A DNA stretch of 48,973 nucleotides from Gnetum montanum (GCA_015680685.1 MNCI01007809.1:74405-123377), one strand, 5' to 3'. Counted from the stretch's first letter, positions 11,330 to 22,543 are shown. Notes: generated from the letters alone by a model not told the origin. Program-made: numbers and translations.

Positions 11330-13078
11330 AGGATAAGGAAATCATCTAGATGCCTACCTATGTGCTAGTCAAGGATTCAATGTATACATCCCAGACTCTT
11401 GTAAGTGAGACATCATAGGGCAACACCCCTTTAGATGTTCATATTGATAGATGTCACAACTAGTATTATCTTTGGAGTCTATCTCCATAACTTCCTCTAC
11501 TGTAGTAGCTTTTCCCTTTCCTTTATAGTAGGCACATTCAGCTTCATTTTGCCTCCTTAAATTACAATCACTATTTTGGTCTTTGGATTCTTCAGCAATC
11601 TTCATATTTTGGAATTTTTCATCCAAAGAGTCTCATAATTTATCAACATTTGTTGAAATATCATAAATAGATTTTTGAATGGGCAAGGTTTTCCTAGTCA
11701 CCACTTCATCAAGTGGTGACTCCTCCTTGTCACAGAATCAAACCTCTCATTTCCTAATGGAAGGGTCCCTACTATACTCTTTTGCACTTTCCATTTTTCA
11801 CAACTCACCTTCTTCTTTTGCTACCTACTCTATAAGCCTTTAGATCTAATGAGCTCTTAATTTAGATAGTCTCCCTTGGACATAAACCCCAAGATTTCTT
11901 CTAGTTTCTACTCTAAGCCCATCTATGATGTGGTGGAGTTGCTTCCTTTGAGAATAACCATGGCTAGGGCATCGATGTAAGAGTGAATAATATCTACCCA
12001 TGATAGCATCCAACGGTTCATGTCTTTCTTATTTCCAACCTTGGATTTTCCTTCTCAGATTAGACACTTTAGAGTATGTCTAGTATTTATCATTAAATAG
12101 CTCTAGCATGGTACTCCATCAGTGAATGGATTTTGATTCCAAGAACTAGTACCAGCTCTCAGGTTCCTTAATGAGTGTCTTAAGAAAAATCTTGAGTTTC
12201 TGCTAATCATTTTCAATGTTTTGTAAGGCATAGGCATCATGGAAAGCTTGTAGATGATTATACAGATCAGAATTATATCCCCCCTCAAATCGTGGGATAT
12301 TATCCATGTCTAAGTGCTTGATCTGACTATGTTTCATATGCCTGGTTAGGAACTTTACTACCTATACAATGTTGATCATGCTTTAAATCACCACTAGAGG
12401 TTCGTCATCATGATTGTGTCAATGATGTTAATGATGGTTTCTGTCACCTCTACATTCTTGATGGTCTTGACGGACTCTATTATCTCGTTGATCACCTTCA
12501 TCATGATTATTTCGACAGTGGCTATTATGAGAATCAAAAGATGAAGAGGAATGTTTGGAATTAGATAAAGAGGATGAAGAAGAAGGTGGACTATCACCAC
12601 CACCATGGTATCTACCACCACATCTTCATTCATTATGACCACCATCTTTAGATCCTTTTCCATTATGATGTTTACCCAAGTCCCTACCTTGACTCTCACT
12701 TTTTCCCAAACTTGGTTTATGAATGGTGGATTTCAAGTTTAGGGTCACATCCTCATCACCAATAATAGAAGGTGGAGAATTTTCATAGTGAAAACTCTTA
12801 GGGGAAGGATCCAAATTGTCATCTTGATTTAGGAGAAATAAGGGATTACTAAAATATTTTCCCTTCATAAACTCATGGTGCTTCACCTAGTGTTGATCTC
12901 ACTTATGTTGTGTTCCAATGGGATGGTAGTCCCGAGTGTCATTATCATTCACAATTTATTCCTCATGAAGATCTAAGATGCCTAACTTTTTAAAGATTTG
13001 AAACATCATCTTGGACACAGATCATTCAAGATGCAATACAATGTTTCCCTCCACCTCACACCATTGTAGCTATTCATC
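11330..13078 (-). pseudogene. D gag remnant, main part
   Basis: After the A insertion site the frame continues with a NIVLHLE segment, NDNDTRDYHPI, a charged H/R/S-rich linker, a capsid-like part (HIIDGLRVETRRNLGVYVQGRL) and a zinc-knuckle-like segment CDIYQYEHLKGCCP, then MSHLQESGMYTLNP. The knuckle keeps the family spacing, but its second Cys is Tyr. Gag would form the virus-like particle and package RNA. The N-terminal 36 or so codons lie at 22393-22285, on the far side of A. Many stops show decay. Confidence 0.75.
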
Positions 13079-13083
13079 CTAAT
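13079..13083. repeat. Left TSD of A (CTAAT)
   Basis: CTAAT directly precedes the TGATGAG start of A and is repeated at 22280-22284 after its CTTATCA end. It lies within the gag gene of D. Confidence 0.85.
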
Positions 13084-13884
13084 TGATGAGTCGTGATATC
13101 ACGTACATGATATTGTGTCAACCCCTGCGATATCATGTACACGATATCGTAGCCCACTGTCATGTCTATAAATAAGAGGTGGTTTTCCCTTGTTCACTCA
13201 TCTAGATCTAGACCCTTAGCTAAACTCTAGTAGTTTTACCATTCTAGAGATAGAATAATTTCCATGTGCCTGTAGTAGGAGTCTCAAAGTGAATAGATCT
13301 TTATTTGAGCAAATTGTACCTGAGCATACATTTGTATACGACAATAAAGATGAACTTTCTGATAAACCTTGTAGTACATGGACTAAGCTAAATAGGACTT
13401 AATTACTATTGAATGTTTAAATGCTTTCTTAGATAATTAATCTCTCTCAACACTTTACTCTCCTAGTTAAGTGCATTTAGTACAAATGCTTCGAGCACAT
13501 GTGTAACACTTGGTAACCTAGTAATGAGTAGCGTTTTGTAATCCCAGTAGCATTGCACTTTTTTAGGGTGTGTGTGGCAAGTGGGAATGGATACTGGTGC
13601 TAGGATGATTAGAACTTAGTTAGCGAATAGTTAGTCACTTAGTCTCTTCACCCTTCCCTCTTAGCATAAGGTGTTAAAAAGATAAAAGACATAAAAATCA
13701 CATACCTCAAACTTGCTTAACCATAAAATCGTGAAAATAGAAGTAATTTTGGGAAGAAAATGATTGATTAACCTTAAGTGTTCCATTAAGGCACCTAAGC
13801 ACTTAGTCCTTGGAGTTCGACCAGATCACATGTGAGACACTCGTATTCGTATGGTTGAGTGTAGGGGTACCTTGCCACTCATCA
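13084..13884 (+). repeat. A LTR1 (5' LTR)
   Basis: An 801-base LTR starting TGATGAGTCGTGATATC and ending CACTCATCA. It holds the GATATC array, TATAAATA (13167-13174) and AATAAA (13343-13348). It matches 19235-20021 and the start of H at 48650. Confidence 0.9.
13091..13174 (+). promoter_or_regulatory. A LTR1 promoter: GATATC palindrome array and TATA box
   Basis: Four GATATC or GATATT words lie in 60 bases (13091-13150) as two inverted pairs, followed 17 bases later by TATAAATA at 13167-13174. H shows the same array with CpGs intact, so this copy is a decayed version: words such as CGCGATATC became CATGATATT. Regulatory role is inferred from position and conservation. Confidence 0.65.
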
Positions 13885-13885
13885 T

Positions 13886-13904
13886 TAGCACCGTTGCTGG
13901 GGAC
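13886..13904 (+). other. A primer-binding site (tRNA-Asp type)
   Basis: TAGCACCGTTGCTGGGGAC follows the LTR end by one base. It matches the plant tRNA-Asp-type site TGGCGCCGTTGCCGGGGAC except for three changes of the CpG-decay kind. D and C carry related sites. Confidence 0.8.
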
Positions 13905-14029
13905 TTAGTTGTTTGTGCACTACCTAGAACATAGGAAATAATTCATATCATTGGGAGCTAAAACAAACCATTAGGGTTAATCAAGAGAAAAATAACATAA
14001 CGGTAAACAACACATTGAACAAGACTAAA

Positions 14030-16560
14030 ATGTCTTCTTCTTCGAACAAAATCACTTCACTGCCTAGGACCAACACTAGAGACAATTGGTGGCACAACAC
14101 ACATAAAAAAATCCACCAATTCCTCAATAATTTAGTGTGGTATACATTCATCATGATGAATATATACCCAACTTTACCTTTATCTTCCATCAAGATGAAA
14201 AATTGCATTGGAGAGACTTGGAGGGTAACATAGTGTTGCCTCCAGATAGAGCAGCCCCCAACATGCTGCTTCGTGTCCTTGCACAAATAGGCATGTCACA
14301 ATTATATGCTGAGTACATTGCATGAAATTACAACACAAGGGACTACGATCCCACAGAAGCGCAACATCAACAGGACTTGCGGTAGGAGAGTTACCACACA
14401 TCGTTGAAGGGCAAAGAACCCCATAATGCTTTGGTTGACATAAGCAAAATTAAGGGTGGTGAACCTATTTCAATAGGTTCTCCACAAAATGATGTTCCTC
14501 CTCCTAACAATGGTGAGGAGGTGGTGTATCAGAATCTGCACTCCATGATTCACATCCCTAGTTCTGATCCCCACGAACACCAAGTGTTCACCGAGAGAAC
14601 ACAAACACAAGATAAGGATGAGAATTCTGATCGTCATCATGATTGAAGCCGAGACCACCGAAGAGAAGGTAGGAAACATTGTCATGGAAATGGTTCTCAT
14701 TCTTCTTCACCTTTATCATCACATTCAGCCTCTCCTTCAACATTTGGATGTAGTCATAAGGAACCTAACTGTGAGGATAGGGGTAAGCAAAATGAGAGAC
14801 CTCGACGAGAGAGTTGAGAGCGAGGACAAGGGTACTCTAGAGAATCAAGGCATGGAAGAAGGGAAAGTATGGAACCATGTAGACATCATAGACACTATGA
14901 GAGAAATAACCATGAAGAACCCCTACTTGCAACCCAAAGCATGTTAGACATCACAGAGGCCATTAGAATACCTACAAGGCACCAAAAAGATATCAGGATC
15001 AAGAGACTAGACATGGATAATATCCCAAAATTTGAGGGACGATACAATGCTGATCCTTAGAACCACTTACAAGCATTTCATGATGCCTGTGCCTTGCAAA
15101 ACATTGAGAATGAGTGGAAAAAATTAAATTTGTTCCCAAGGACACTAATAAAAGAAGCAGAAAGCTGGTACCGATCCTTAGAACCGGAATCCATTCGAAG
15201 GTGGAGTACAATGCTAGAACTATTTAATGATAAATATCAAACATACTCTCGGGTGTCCAACTTGCGCAAGTAGATCCAAGGATGGAAGTAGGAAAATCAC
15301 AAACCCTTAGATGCTGCCATGGGCCAATATTATGCATTGCTACATCATTTCCTAGGCCATTGTTATGCACAACGGGATGAACTACGCCATCTCATAGATG
15401 GGCTTAGGCACGAAACCAAGAGAACCCTTGGAACATATGCCCAAGGGAGATTATTAGAGCTTAGGTCTCATCAGATCCATAGATTGCTAGAGCAAGTAGC
15501 TAAGGAAGAAGGAGAGCTACATAAGAGAGAAAGTGCAAAAGAATACAACTGTGATCCTTCCCTCTGAAAAAGGGGAGTAAGATTCTATGAGGATGAGGAT
15601 GAGTCATCACTTGAAGAGTTGGTGAATAGGAAAACCTTGCCACTCCAAAAATTAACAATAGAAGTGTCGGCTAAGGTAGATCAAATATAGGACTCCTTAG
15701 ATAGTAGATTTGAAACCATTCTAAAAATAATAGAGGAGTCTAAGGAGTAAGGTAGTGATTATGATAAAAGGAAGAAGAGGGATTTGGACCATGCACGTAA
15801 CAAAGGTAAGGGTAAAATGACCATCACTGAAGAGGTTGTGGATTCTGATATGGAAAATGATGGTGGATGTGAGATATGCTAGTATGACCATCCTAAGGGA
15901 TGTTGCACAATAATCTCGCATCTACAAGAGTCTAGGATGTATGCACTTAACCCATGACTTAACAAATGGCAAGAACCCCAATGGTTACCTTACCCTCAAG
16001 GCAACCCAAGGTAGTTCCACCAACCATTAACATATTATCCAAGTGGAACTCCACCACAACCTATCGAGCAACACCAATAGTGGAAATACCCACAGTCATG
16101 GGGGATGCCACTACCAAGGCAATAATACCCTTACTGAAAATCGGATCCATATGGCTACTACATGTAGTAGCCAATCTCTCTAAGTGACTCTGTCAGTCAC
16201 GCTACCCCACAACATCACTACCAAGCTCAATATTATTATAGAACTCCTTATCCTGAGAGAGACACACCACACACATACCATCCTCCAAACCCATTCGCAA
16301 CTCTTACACTGATAGCTCCACTACCACCCGCTCTAGCGATGCAAGGGGAACTCCCCACTCAACCACAACAATGCAATGCTATGAGAACTGTAAATCTTCA
16401 ACTCGCTGCTAATTCTGACAACCGTACAAAGAGAAGACCTTTCTTCAGAACCAATAGTCCAAACAAGCTCTCACAACCACAAGCGATTAAGCCTCTGAGC
16501 ATTCCTCCATCAAATAAGGCTTCAAAGCTCCCTTCAAATCAAAAAGAGGACTCAACACAT
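14030..16560 (+). pseudogene. A gag remnant
   Basis: The frame begins ATGTCTTCTTC at 14030, a start shared with D. After an early frameshift it reads HHDEYIPNFTFIFHQDEKLH, NIVLPPDRAAPNM and NTRDYDPTEA, then an H/R/S-rich charged linker, a capsid-like part (NIPKFEGRYNADP, FPRTLIKEAESWYRSLEP, HLIDGLRHETKRTLGTYAQG), and a zinc knuckle CEIC-x-YDHPKGC near 15870-15905. The C-terminal part (about 15960-16560) is rich in P, Q, Y and N. The knuckle spacing (C-2-C-3-H-3-C) is one residue short in two gaps compared with the usual CX2CX4HX4C. About ten stops are present. Gag would build the particle and bind RNA. Confidence 0.8.
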
Positions 16561-16579
16561 ACGGTTATGTTAATACATA

Positions 16580-17061
16580 CTGTCACTAACTAGATCAGGG
16601 AAGGCCACCTTCCTAGGAAATTCTCTAATCCTAGAAGTCCCTTAATATACCTCCAAGTCACTGGGAATGAACCATATAAAGCCCTTCTTGACTCAGGTTC
16701 CGAAGTCAAGTTAATATCACAAGAAATGTATAAAGCCTGGAACCTACCTCCACTAAAGAAGAGAAATATTCACTTAGAGCGAGCTTACCAATCCATCACT
16801 ATTCCCTTGGGACTAGTGGAGGACATCGTTACCACTGTGTATGGTTGGTCATACCCAACTGATTTCCTAGTGATCCAAGTAAACCATGACAAAGGGGACT
16901 TTCCAATAATAATGGGAAGGGCATGGCTAAGCACCATAAATTCATGCCTAAGAATTTGTGATCTTTCCCTAGAAATATCTAAAGAAAACATTTATAGGAA
17001 GATCGAGAAGAAGAAGGTTCCATGCATCACATACAGTGATACAAAGGGTGATGACGTATAG
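16580..17061 (+). pseudogene. A aspartic protease region
   Basis: Continuous with gag after a stop, the frame reads IYLQVTGNEPYKALLDSGSE, keeping the DSG active site, then KLISQEMYKAWNLPPLKK and SITIPLGLVEDIVTTVYGWS, ending VPCITYSDTKGDDV and a stop. The open stretch 16726-17061 is intact. It would cleave Gag-Pol. Of the three family copies this is the only one that keeps the catalytic Asp. Confidence 0.85.
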
Positions 17062-17063
17062 GA

Positions 17064-17393
17064 ATGTTCAACATTTCCTGCATGCAACCAGTGTGCCAAG
17101 TTAACATACAAAAGTGCTTGTATGTAGCAACCACACAACAAGAAAACACCCAGTGGTTGATAGCTAATCAAGAGAGAAACTCACCAATATGCATGGAACT
17201 AACTGGGGGACCAACTTGCGCTCACGTCAAAAGCATAGATACGCTGGAACAAGAGCGTTGCAAACTTCCAACCCTTAACCTGAAAACATCAATTGGGAGA
17301 AGTTGGACACTTCTAAAAAATTCAAAAAAGTGCTCATTATTTTGGATCTCTCCCTTTCAACTCAGTCATGAGGGAGATGGCCACCTATGCTAA
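17064..17393 (+). pseudogene. A post-protease linker fused to the integrase tail
   Basis: The open stretch encodes the post-protease linker (IQKCLYVATTQQENTQWLI) and ends LFWISPFQLSHEGDGHLC, which matches the end of integrase in C (FLIFSFQLSHGRDGHPY) and D. The join lies near 17310-17338. RT, RNase H and most of integrase, about 3 kb, are therefore missing at this place. Confidence 0.7.
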
Positions 17394-19220
17394 TCAATCA
17401 AAGCCCTCAGTTTCTTTTTAAGTTTTTGTTTTACACATTTTTGTTTTACAAATTTCTTTAAAATTTTTCATTTTTTATTTTACAACATCATTTATACTTT
17501 TTCATTTCTTTTTTTTTTGTTTATTTTGTCTGATTCGTCACCTAATAAGTGCTCTTGATGGTGGTATGAATTGTATTCCATTGATTACTAATGTTTGGTT
17601 TTTACCTTTAAGTTATGATGTTGATACTAAGGTATGGTTCTTTTGATATAATAGGTAATGAGTCCACATCACCCATACATCCTTGAATTTCTATGATATC
17701 TCTTAGCTTGGAATTGTATAGTCCCCTTCTTTAAATAATAAAAACTATCAACGAATCAGTGACTGGGCATTTCTCAAACTAAGGAATGACTCAAGGACTG
17801 AAAAGGGTGTGACTTCAAGGGGACTTGATGCATTTGTGTCGGCCATTCTATTGAGTGCTTGGATGTTTTCTTCTTAAGTTTTCCTTACCATTCCGACATT
17901 GCTCCATTTTCGGGAAGCTGAGCTAATAAAAGTAATAAGTCTTTGCATAGTGTGGTTCTCACACAAACCACAAAAAAAAAATAGTGAGAATTCATAGCAC
18001 ACCCCTTAGAAGAAATAATCATTTGGGCTACAAGAACTAGTTATGGAACTAAATAAAAATGTTCCCTCTAACTAAGGCCCTCCTCACTTCCTACTTTCTC
18101 CTTGTTCGTTTCGTCAGAATGATGGTGACTCTTTGGTGGAGGCATTTATGTTAATTTAGGTGGATGGATTGGCCAAATGTATTAATGCGAAGTCACTGGA
18201 TGTGGATTGTTTGAGGTTGGATTTGGAATGGGATTTACTAAGTCACATTAACCATTAATACACAAGGGGCTATACACCACCTTGTTCTTGAGACTCCATT
18301 TCATTCTCTTCTTGCCATCCTTCTTTCTCCATTTTCACCTCATTGCTGGTTGTATCAGTAGTCCATATTTTGGTTGATGCATTGTTTTCTTTTTGGTAAA
18401 CTCTTATGGTTAAAACTTTAACTCTTGTCTCCAAATGACATTCCTAAAGCCTACAAACTCTTTGAATGTGGGATTGTTAGAGCATTAAGGGCATGAGCCT
18501 ACTTTGGGGAGGACCCACTAGCATTCCTACTTGGTGCATCCATTAATTTCTTTCCCTTAAACATTTTCACAATTACCATTTATTTTGTTCATCTCCATCT
18601 TTGACAACCATTGTATCGGTGTTCCCATTGTTTCTTTTTCTCCATCATTCTTATTCTTTATCTTTTTCCATTCTATCGCTACTGGAGGTTTGTTCTTAGT
18701 CATGGGGGTCCTGGTCCAATTTTTTTGATTTTCTCCTAACCCCTCCAGATCTGCATTAGCCATATCACAACCCAACCAATGGACCTTACACTGAAGCAAG
18801 GTATTAACTGCATTATGATTCATTTACCCTTGCTAATATTAGACTGTGTTGTGTGTGCAGATGAAAATCATATAAACAACGGATTGAATCTAGAGGGAAC
18901 ACTTGGAATAACTGGTGCTAGAATAGTTATGCAAGGAACAAGATTGATGACATGCTTATGGATGGACAACGAAAAGCACAATCTTGGTGTTGGTAGCAAC
19001 AAACTTCTTCTTTTCTCTCTCTCTTCTCTCTTAGCTGCCAAATAATGCTGGATATCAAATGTGTATAGTGTTCACTCTTGTTGTCATGAACACTAAATTT
19101 TGTCATGTTTTGTAATGATGATCCATTCACATCTCACCCCATTCACCATTAGTATCATTCAAGTATATAATCCCATACCTTCCCAATATTTTGTAAGGAA
19201 CTCAAGGACAAGTTTTTATT
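17394..19220 (+). other. A 3' untranslated region with a conserved splice acceptor
   Basis: No gene is evident. Blocks match the post-integrase regions of D and C, for example AGGGTGTGACTTCAAGG near 17805. At 18831-18860 TTGCTAATATT is followed by GTGTGTGCAG and then ATGAAAATC, the counterpart of the branch and acceptor upstream of ORF3 in D. No ORF3 follows; the remaining 370 bases align with the 3' end of C and D, for example TGTCATGAACAC near 19082. Confidence 0.55.
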
Positions 19221-19234
19221 CAATCATGGGGGTA
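19221..19234 (+). other. A polypurine tract
   Basis: CAATCATGGGGGTA directly precedes the TGATGAG start of LTR2. C has CAATCATGGAGGTA in the same position. Confidence 0.75.
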
Positions 19235-20021
19235 TGATGAGCCATGATATCACATACGTGATATCAAGTCGACCCCTGCGATATTGCTTATGCGATATTG
19301 TAGTCTGTTGTCATGTCTATAAATAAGAGGAAACTTTCCCTTGTTCACTCATCTAGATCTAGACCCTTAGCTAAACTCTAGTAGTTTTACCATTCCAGAG
19401 ATAGAATAATTTCCATGTGCTCGTAGTAGGAGTCTCAAAGTGAACGGATCTTATTCGAGCAAATTGTACCTGAGCACGCATTTGTGTATGGTAATAAAGA
19501 TGAACTTTCTAATAAACCTTGCAGTACATGGACTAAGCTAAATAGGACTTAATTACTATTGAATGTTTAAATGCTTTCTTAGACAATTAATCTCTCTCAA
19601 CCCTTTACACTCCTAGTTAAGTGCATTCAGTACAACTACTTCGAGCACATGTGTAATGCTTGGTAACCCAGTAACGAGTAGCATTTGGTAATCCTAGTAG
19701 CATTTCACTAGTTCAAGGTATGTGTAGCAAGTGGGAATGGATACTAGTGCTAGGACGATTAGAACTTAGTTAGAGAATAGTTAGTCACTTAGTCGCTTCA
19801 CCCTTCCCTCTTAGCATAAGGCATTAAAAAGATAAAAGACATAAAAGTCACATACCTCAAGCTTACTTAACCATACAACTGCGAAAATAGAAGTAAGTTT
19901 GGAAAGAAAATGATTGATTAACCTTAAGTGTTCCATTAGGGCGTGTAAGCACTTAGTCCTTGGAGTTTGAACGAATCGCACATGAGACACTCGTACTCAT
20001 ATGGTTGAGTGTAGGGGTACC
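19235..20021 (+). repeat. A LTR2
   Basis: Matches LTR1 from TGATGAG to GGGGTACCTTG, with array (19242-19302), TATAAATA (19318-19325) and poly(A) signal. It lacks the last 9-10 bases (CCACTCATCA) and runs directly into inverted RT sequence. Confidence 0.85.
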
Positions 20022-20056
20022 TTGAATGTTGCCATGTTTAGCAGCCTAAAATCTAT
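20021..20056 (-). pseudogene. Inverted 36-base RT fragment at the LTR2 junction
   Basis: Read on the minus strand, this short piece encodes CIDFRLLNMATFK, the RT segment that normally lies about 14 residues upstream of the GHRYYRFLDGYSGY segment starting at 20066 on the plus strand. The two halves are thus head to head. The first bases (CCTTGAATG) also overlap the truncated LTR end, which suggests microhomology at the join. Confidence 0.7.
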
Positions 20057-20640
20057 ACACACGATAGCAGGGCATCGCTATTATAGGTTTTTGGATGGGT
20101 ATAGTGGATATAACCAAATACGGATAGCACCAGAAGATCAAGCCAAAACAATGTTCACCAGTCCTTGGGGAATGTTTGCATATAAACAAATGCCATTTGG
20201 CTTGTGCAATGCTTCTGCCACATTTCAATGCTTAGTTCTAAAAATATTCCAAGAAAAGATAGGAAATGGACTATAAGTCTTCATGGATGACTTCTCCACT
20301 TATGGGACAAGCTTTGATCAAGCCCTAGACTGATTAGAGCAAGTGCTAAAACGATGTGTAGAAATCAACTTAAGGCTCAACTGGCAAAAAATCCATTTGA
20401 TGGTCCAAGAGGGTGTAGTACTTGGGCATAAGATTTTACATTCAGGAATAGAGGTAGACCTAGATAAAGTTAGGGTCATCCAAGGAATCACCCAACAACT
20501 GGAAACTATAAAAGACATTTGGTCATTCCTTGGACACACTGGCTACTATCGGTGATTCATTGAGAACTTCTCCAAGATTACCAAACCATTGGTAGAACTA
20601 ATGAAGAAGGATGCACCATTCGAATGGACCAGGGAATGTG
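20057..20640 (+). pseudogene. A reverse transcriptase remnant
   Basis: Plus-strand frame IAGHRYYRFLDGYSGYNQIR, then MFTSPWGMFAYKQMPFGLCN, a stop, and VFMDDFSTYG with the catalytic motif at 20280-20291. It continues LRLNWQKIHLMVQEGVVLGH and IWSFLGHTGYYR. FMDD with these neighbours is typical of the Athila/Tat branch. The N-terminal part is missing except for the inverted piece before it. Several in-frame stops are present. Confidence 0.85.
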
Positions 20641-21083
20641 AATGAGCATTCCAAACTCTAAAACAAAGGCTTGTAGAAACTCCCATTCTACAAGCCCCTG
20701 ACTGGTCCAGACCATTCCATATAATGACTGATGCATCCAATTATGCCTTAGGAGTCGTACTTACATAGTTAGATGACCAAAAACATCCTTATTACATCCA
20801 TTGTGCAAGTAATAGTATCACTGGTGTACAACTTAACTACACAACTACAAAAAAAGAATTAATGACTATAGTGTTTTCACTGGACAAGTTTAGGCACTAT
20901 GTGTTAGGCTACAAAGTGTACATTCATACAGATCATAGTGCAATCAGGTTCCCCATGAACAAGCCAATGGGTAGGCCTTGTATTATACGTTGGCTAGTAA
21001 TCCTACAGGAGTTCGATCTAACGATGATAGATCGAAAGGGCACCGAGAACATAGTTGCAGATCACTTATCTCGGTTGCACTAG
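20641..21083 (+). pseudogene. A RNase H remnant
   Basis: Frame FHIMTDASNYALGVVL, then a stop, LNYTTTKKELMTIVFSLDKF and IHTDHSAI, ending GTENIVADHLSRLH before a stop. These are the usual Ty3/gypsy RNase H segments (TDAS, E and the closing DHLSR). The last 73 codons are open. Confidence 0.85.
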
Positions 21084-22137
21084 GACAACAAAGAGGATGA
21101 ATACACCATATTCGATCATTTTCCAGATGAAGCACTCTTTTCCGATGTAGTGAATAACCAACCCATGGGAACAAATTGGTATAGTAGCATTCTTACCTAT
21201 CTCCTTTCCCAACAAACACCACAGGAGTTGAACTTTAGGAAGAAATAATAGTTTCTTCACAGAGCCAAGTACTTCATGGAGATCAACGGACAACTTTACA
21301 AAGTTTGTCCTGATGGCTTGGTTCGATGGTGTGTGCCCAATGTGGACCAACTAAGAGTTCTCCAAGACACTCATGAGGGCCCTTGTGGGGGTTACTATGT
21401 AGGAAGATGAATGGCTATTAAGATCCTGCTAGCAGGATATTACTGGCCAACATTATTTCAGGATGCCCATCAATTTGTCCAATCCTGTAAGCGCTGTCAA
21501 TGTGATGGAGGAATGACTGCTAGAATGGAGGATCCATAACAATGGATTCAAACTTTGGAACCCTTCGACATTTGGGGAATATATTTTATGGGGCCCATTA
21601 CACCGATGTCCAATGGAAAAGCTTATATCATTGTTGTTGTTGACTATTTAATGAAATGGGCTGAAGCAGCTACTGTAACAGACTACACATCATCTATAGC
21701 TGCATGATTTGTACAACAATAAGTCATAAATAGGTTTTTTGTGCCACGTGCACTTATCTCAGATAATGGAACACACTTCACGGGTGCAACCTTTCGGAAG
21801 TTGATGCAACGCTTAGGGGTTGAACATAAATTGACTACACCTTATCACCTCCCAAGTTAATGGCCAAGTCGAGGTCACTAATCGAGAGATTACTAAAATA
21901 TTAAGAAGGAAAATTAGCAAATATAGGCGAGATTGGAGCACTAAGCTAAACAATGCTCTCTGGGCATACTGCTCCACTTGGAAACTCCCTACAGGCTACT
22001 CTCCCTATGAGTTAGTATACGGAAAACTCCCAAAGCTTCCAATTCAAACTTAGCCTTGTACACTATCCATGGCATGTGACCTCCACCTTGACATTGATCT
22101 AGCACAAAAACAAAGATTGGAAACTATGACAATACAA
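21084..22137 (+). pseudogene. A integrase remnant
   Basis: Zinc-domain remnants are HEGPCGGYY (one His replaced by Tyr) and CKRC. In the core, the first catalytic Asp is Tyr (GIYFMGP, codon at 21582). The second Asp is kept (ISDNGTHF, codon at 21762). The Glu is kept in NGQVEVTNREI (codon at 21871), but only after a one-base frameshift near 21847. The frame continues to KLPIQ and LAQKQRLETMTIQ, then joins an LTR tail at about 22138. The C-terminal third, kept in C, is absent. Confidence 0.85.
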
Positions 22138-22279
22138 GTAAGTTTGGGAAGACAATGATTGATTAAACTTAAGTGTTCCATTATGGTGCGTAAGCACTTA
22201 GTCCTTGGAGTTCAACTGAATCGCGCATGAGATGCTCGTATTCGTATGGTTGAGTGTAGGGGTACCTAGCCACTTATCA
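22138..22279 (+). repeat. A LTR3 tail
   Basis: Only the last 140 or so bases of the LTR are present, matching LTR1 from about 13742 and ending CACTTATCA. The TSD CTAAT follows. Confidence 0.8.
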
Positions 22280-22284
22280 CTAAT

Positions 22285-22393
22285 GTAGGATGAAAGTGAA
22301 GTCTGGTACATACTCATTTAGATGAGTATATACCACTTTGCACTCCTGTGGAACCAACAATTTAACATCTTAATGCCTGTGGGAAGAAGACAT
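22285..22393 (-). pseudogene. D gag, N-terminal end
   Basis: On the minus strand, ATGTCTTCTTC at 22393 starts a short decayed frame that reaches THLNEYVPDFTFIL and stops at the TSD of A. It resumes at 13078. The same segment in A is HHDEYIPNFTFIF, which proves that A landed inside D gag. Confidence 0.75.
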
Positions 22394-22522
22394 TTTGCAA
22401 TAATTAAAATTATCAATGTGCTTAGTAGTTATATGTCGTGTGAGAGTGATGTTGACCTTTAGTTTGTCCAATGATAATAATGATATTCATTGATCCTAGA
22501 TAGTGCGTGTTTCAACAAACAA
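22394..22522 (-). other. D leader between primer site and gag
   Basis: Untranslated leader of about 130 bases. It aligns loosely with the leader of C (46464-46611). No other feature seen. Confidence 0.6.
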
Positions 22523-22543
22523 AAGTCCTCAACAATGGCGCCA
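22523..22543 (-). other. D primer-binding site (tRNA-Asp type)
   Basis: The minus strand reads TGGCGCCATTGTTGAGGACT next to the LTR end. It matches the tRNA-Asp-type site TGGCGCCGTTGCCGGGGAC with a few changes. Confidence 0.75.

Larger units (their letters stand above)
13084..22279 (+). mobile_element. Element A: rearranged Athila/Tat-like Ty3/gypsy element
   Basis: Plus-strand element bounded by CTAAT duplications. Order: LTR1 (13084-13884), primer site, gag, protease, a join that skips RT-integrase, the family 3' region, polypurine tract, LTR2 (19235 to about 20021), a short inverted RT piece, RT, RNase H, integrase, and only the last 140 or so bases of an LTR (ending 22279). The TSDs bracket the whole set, so the composite or its tandem ancestor behaves as one insertion. 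Either a tandem two-copy array lost three segments, or one copy was shuffled, for example by aberrant strand transfer. LTR1 and LTR2 are close, differing mainly by C/T and G/A changes. Confidence 0.8.

Noticed and set aside
18557-19130. Three short overlapping open frames on both strands in the 3' region of A
   Set aside because: The homologous parts of C and D are not open in the same frames, so they are chance openings in an untranslated region.
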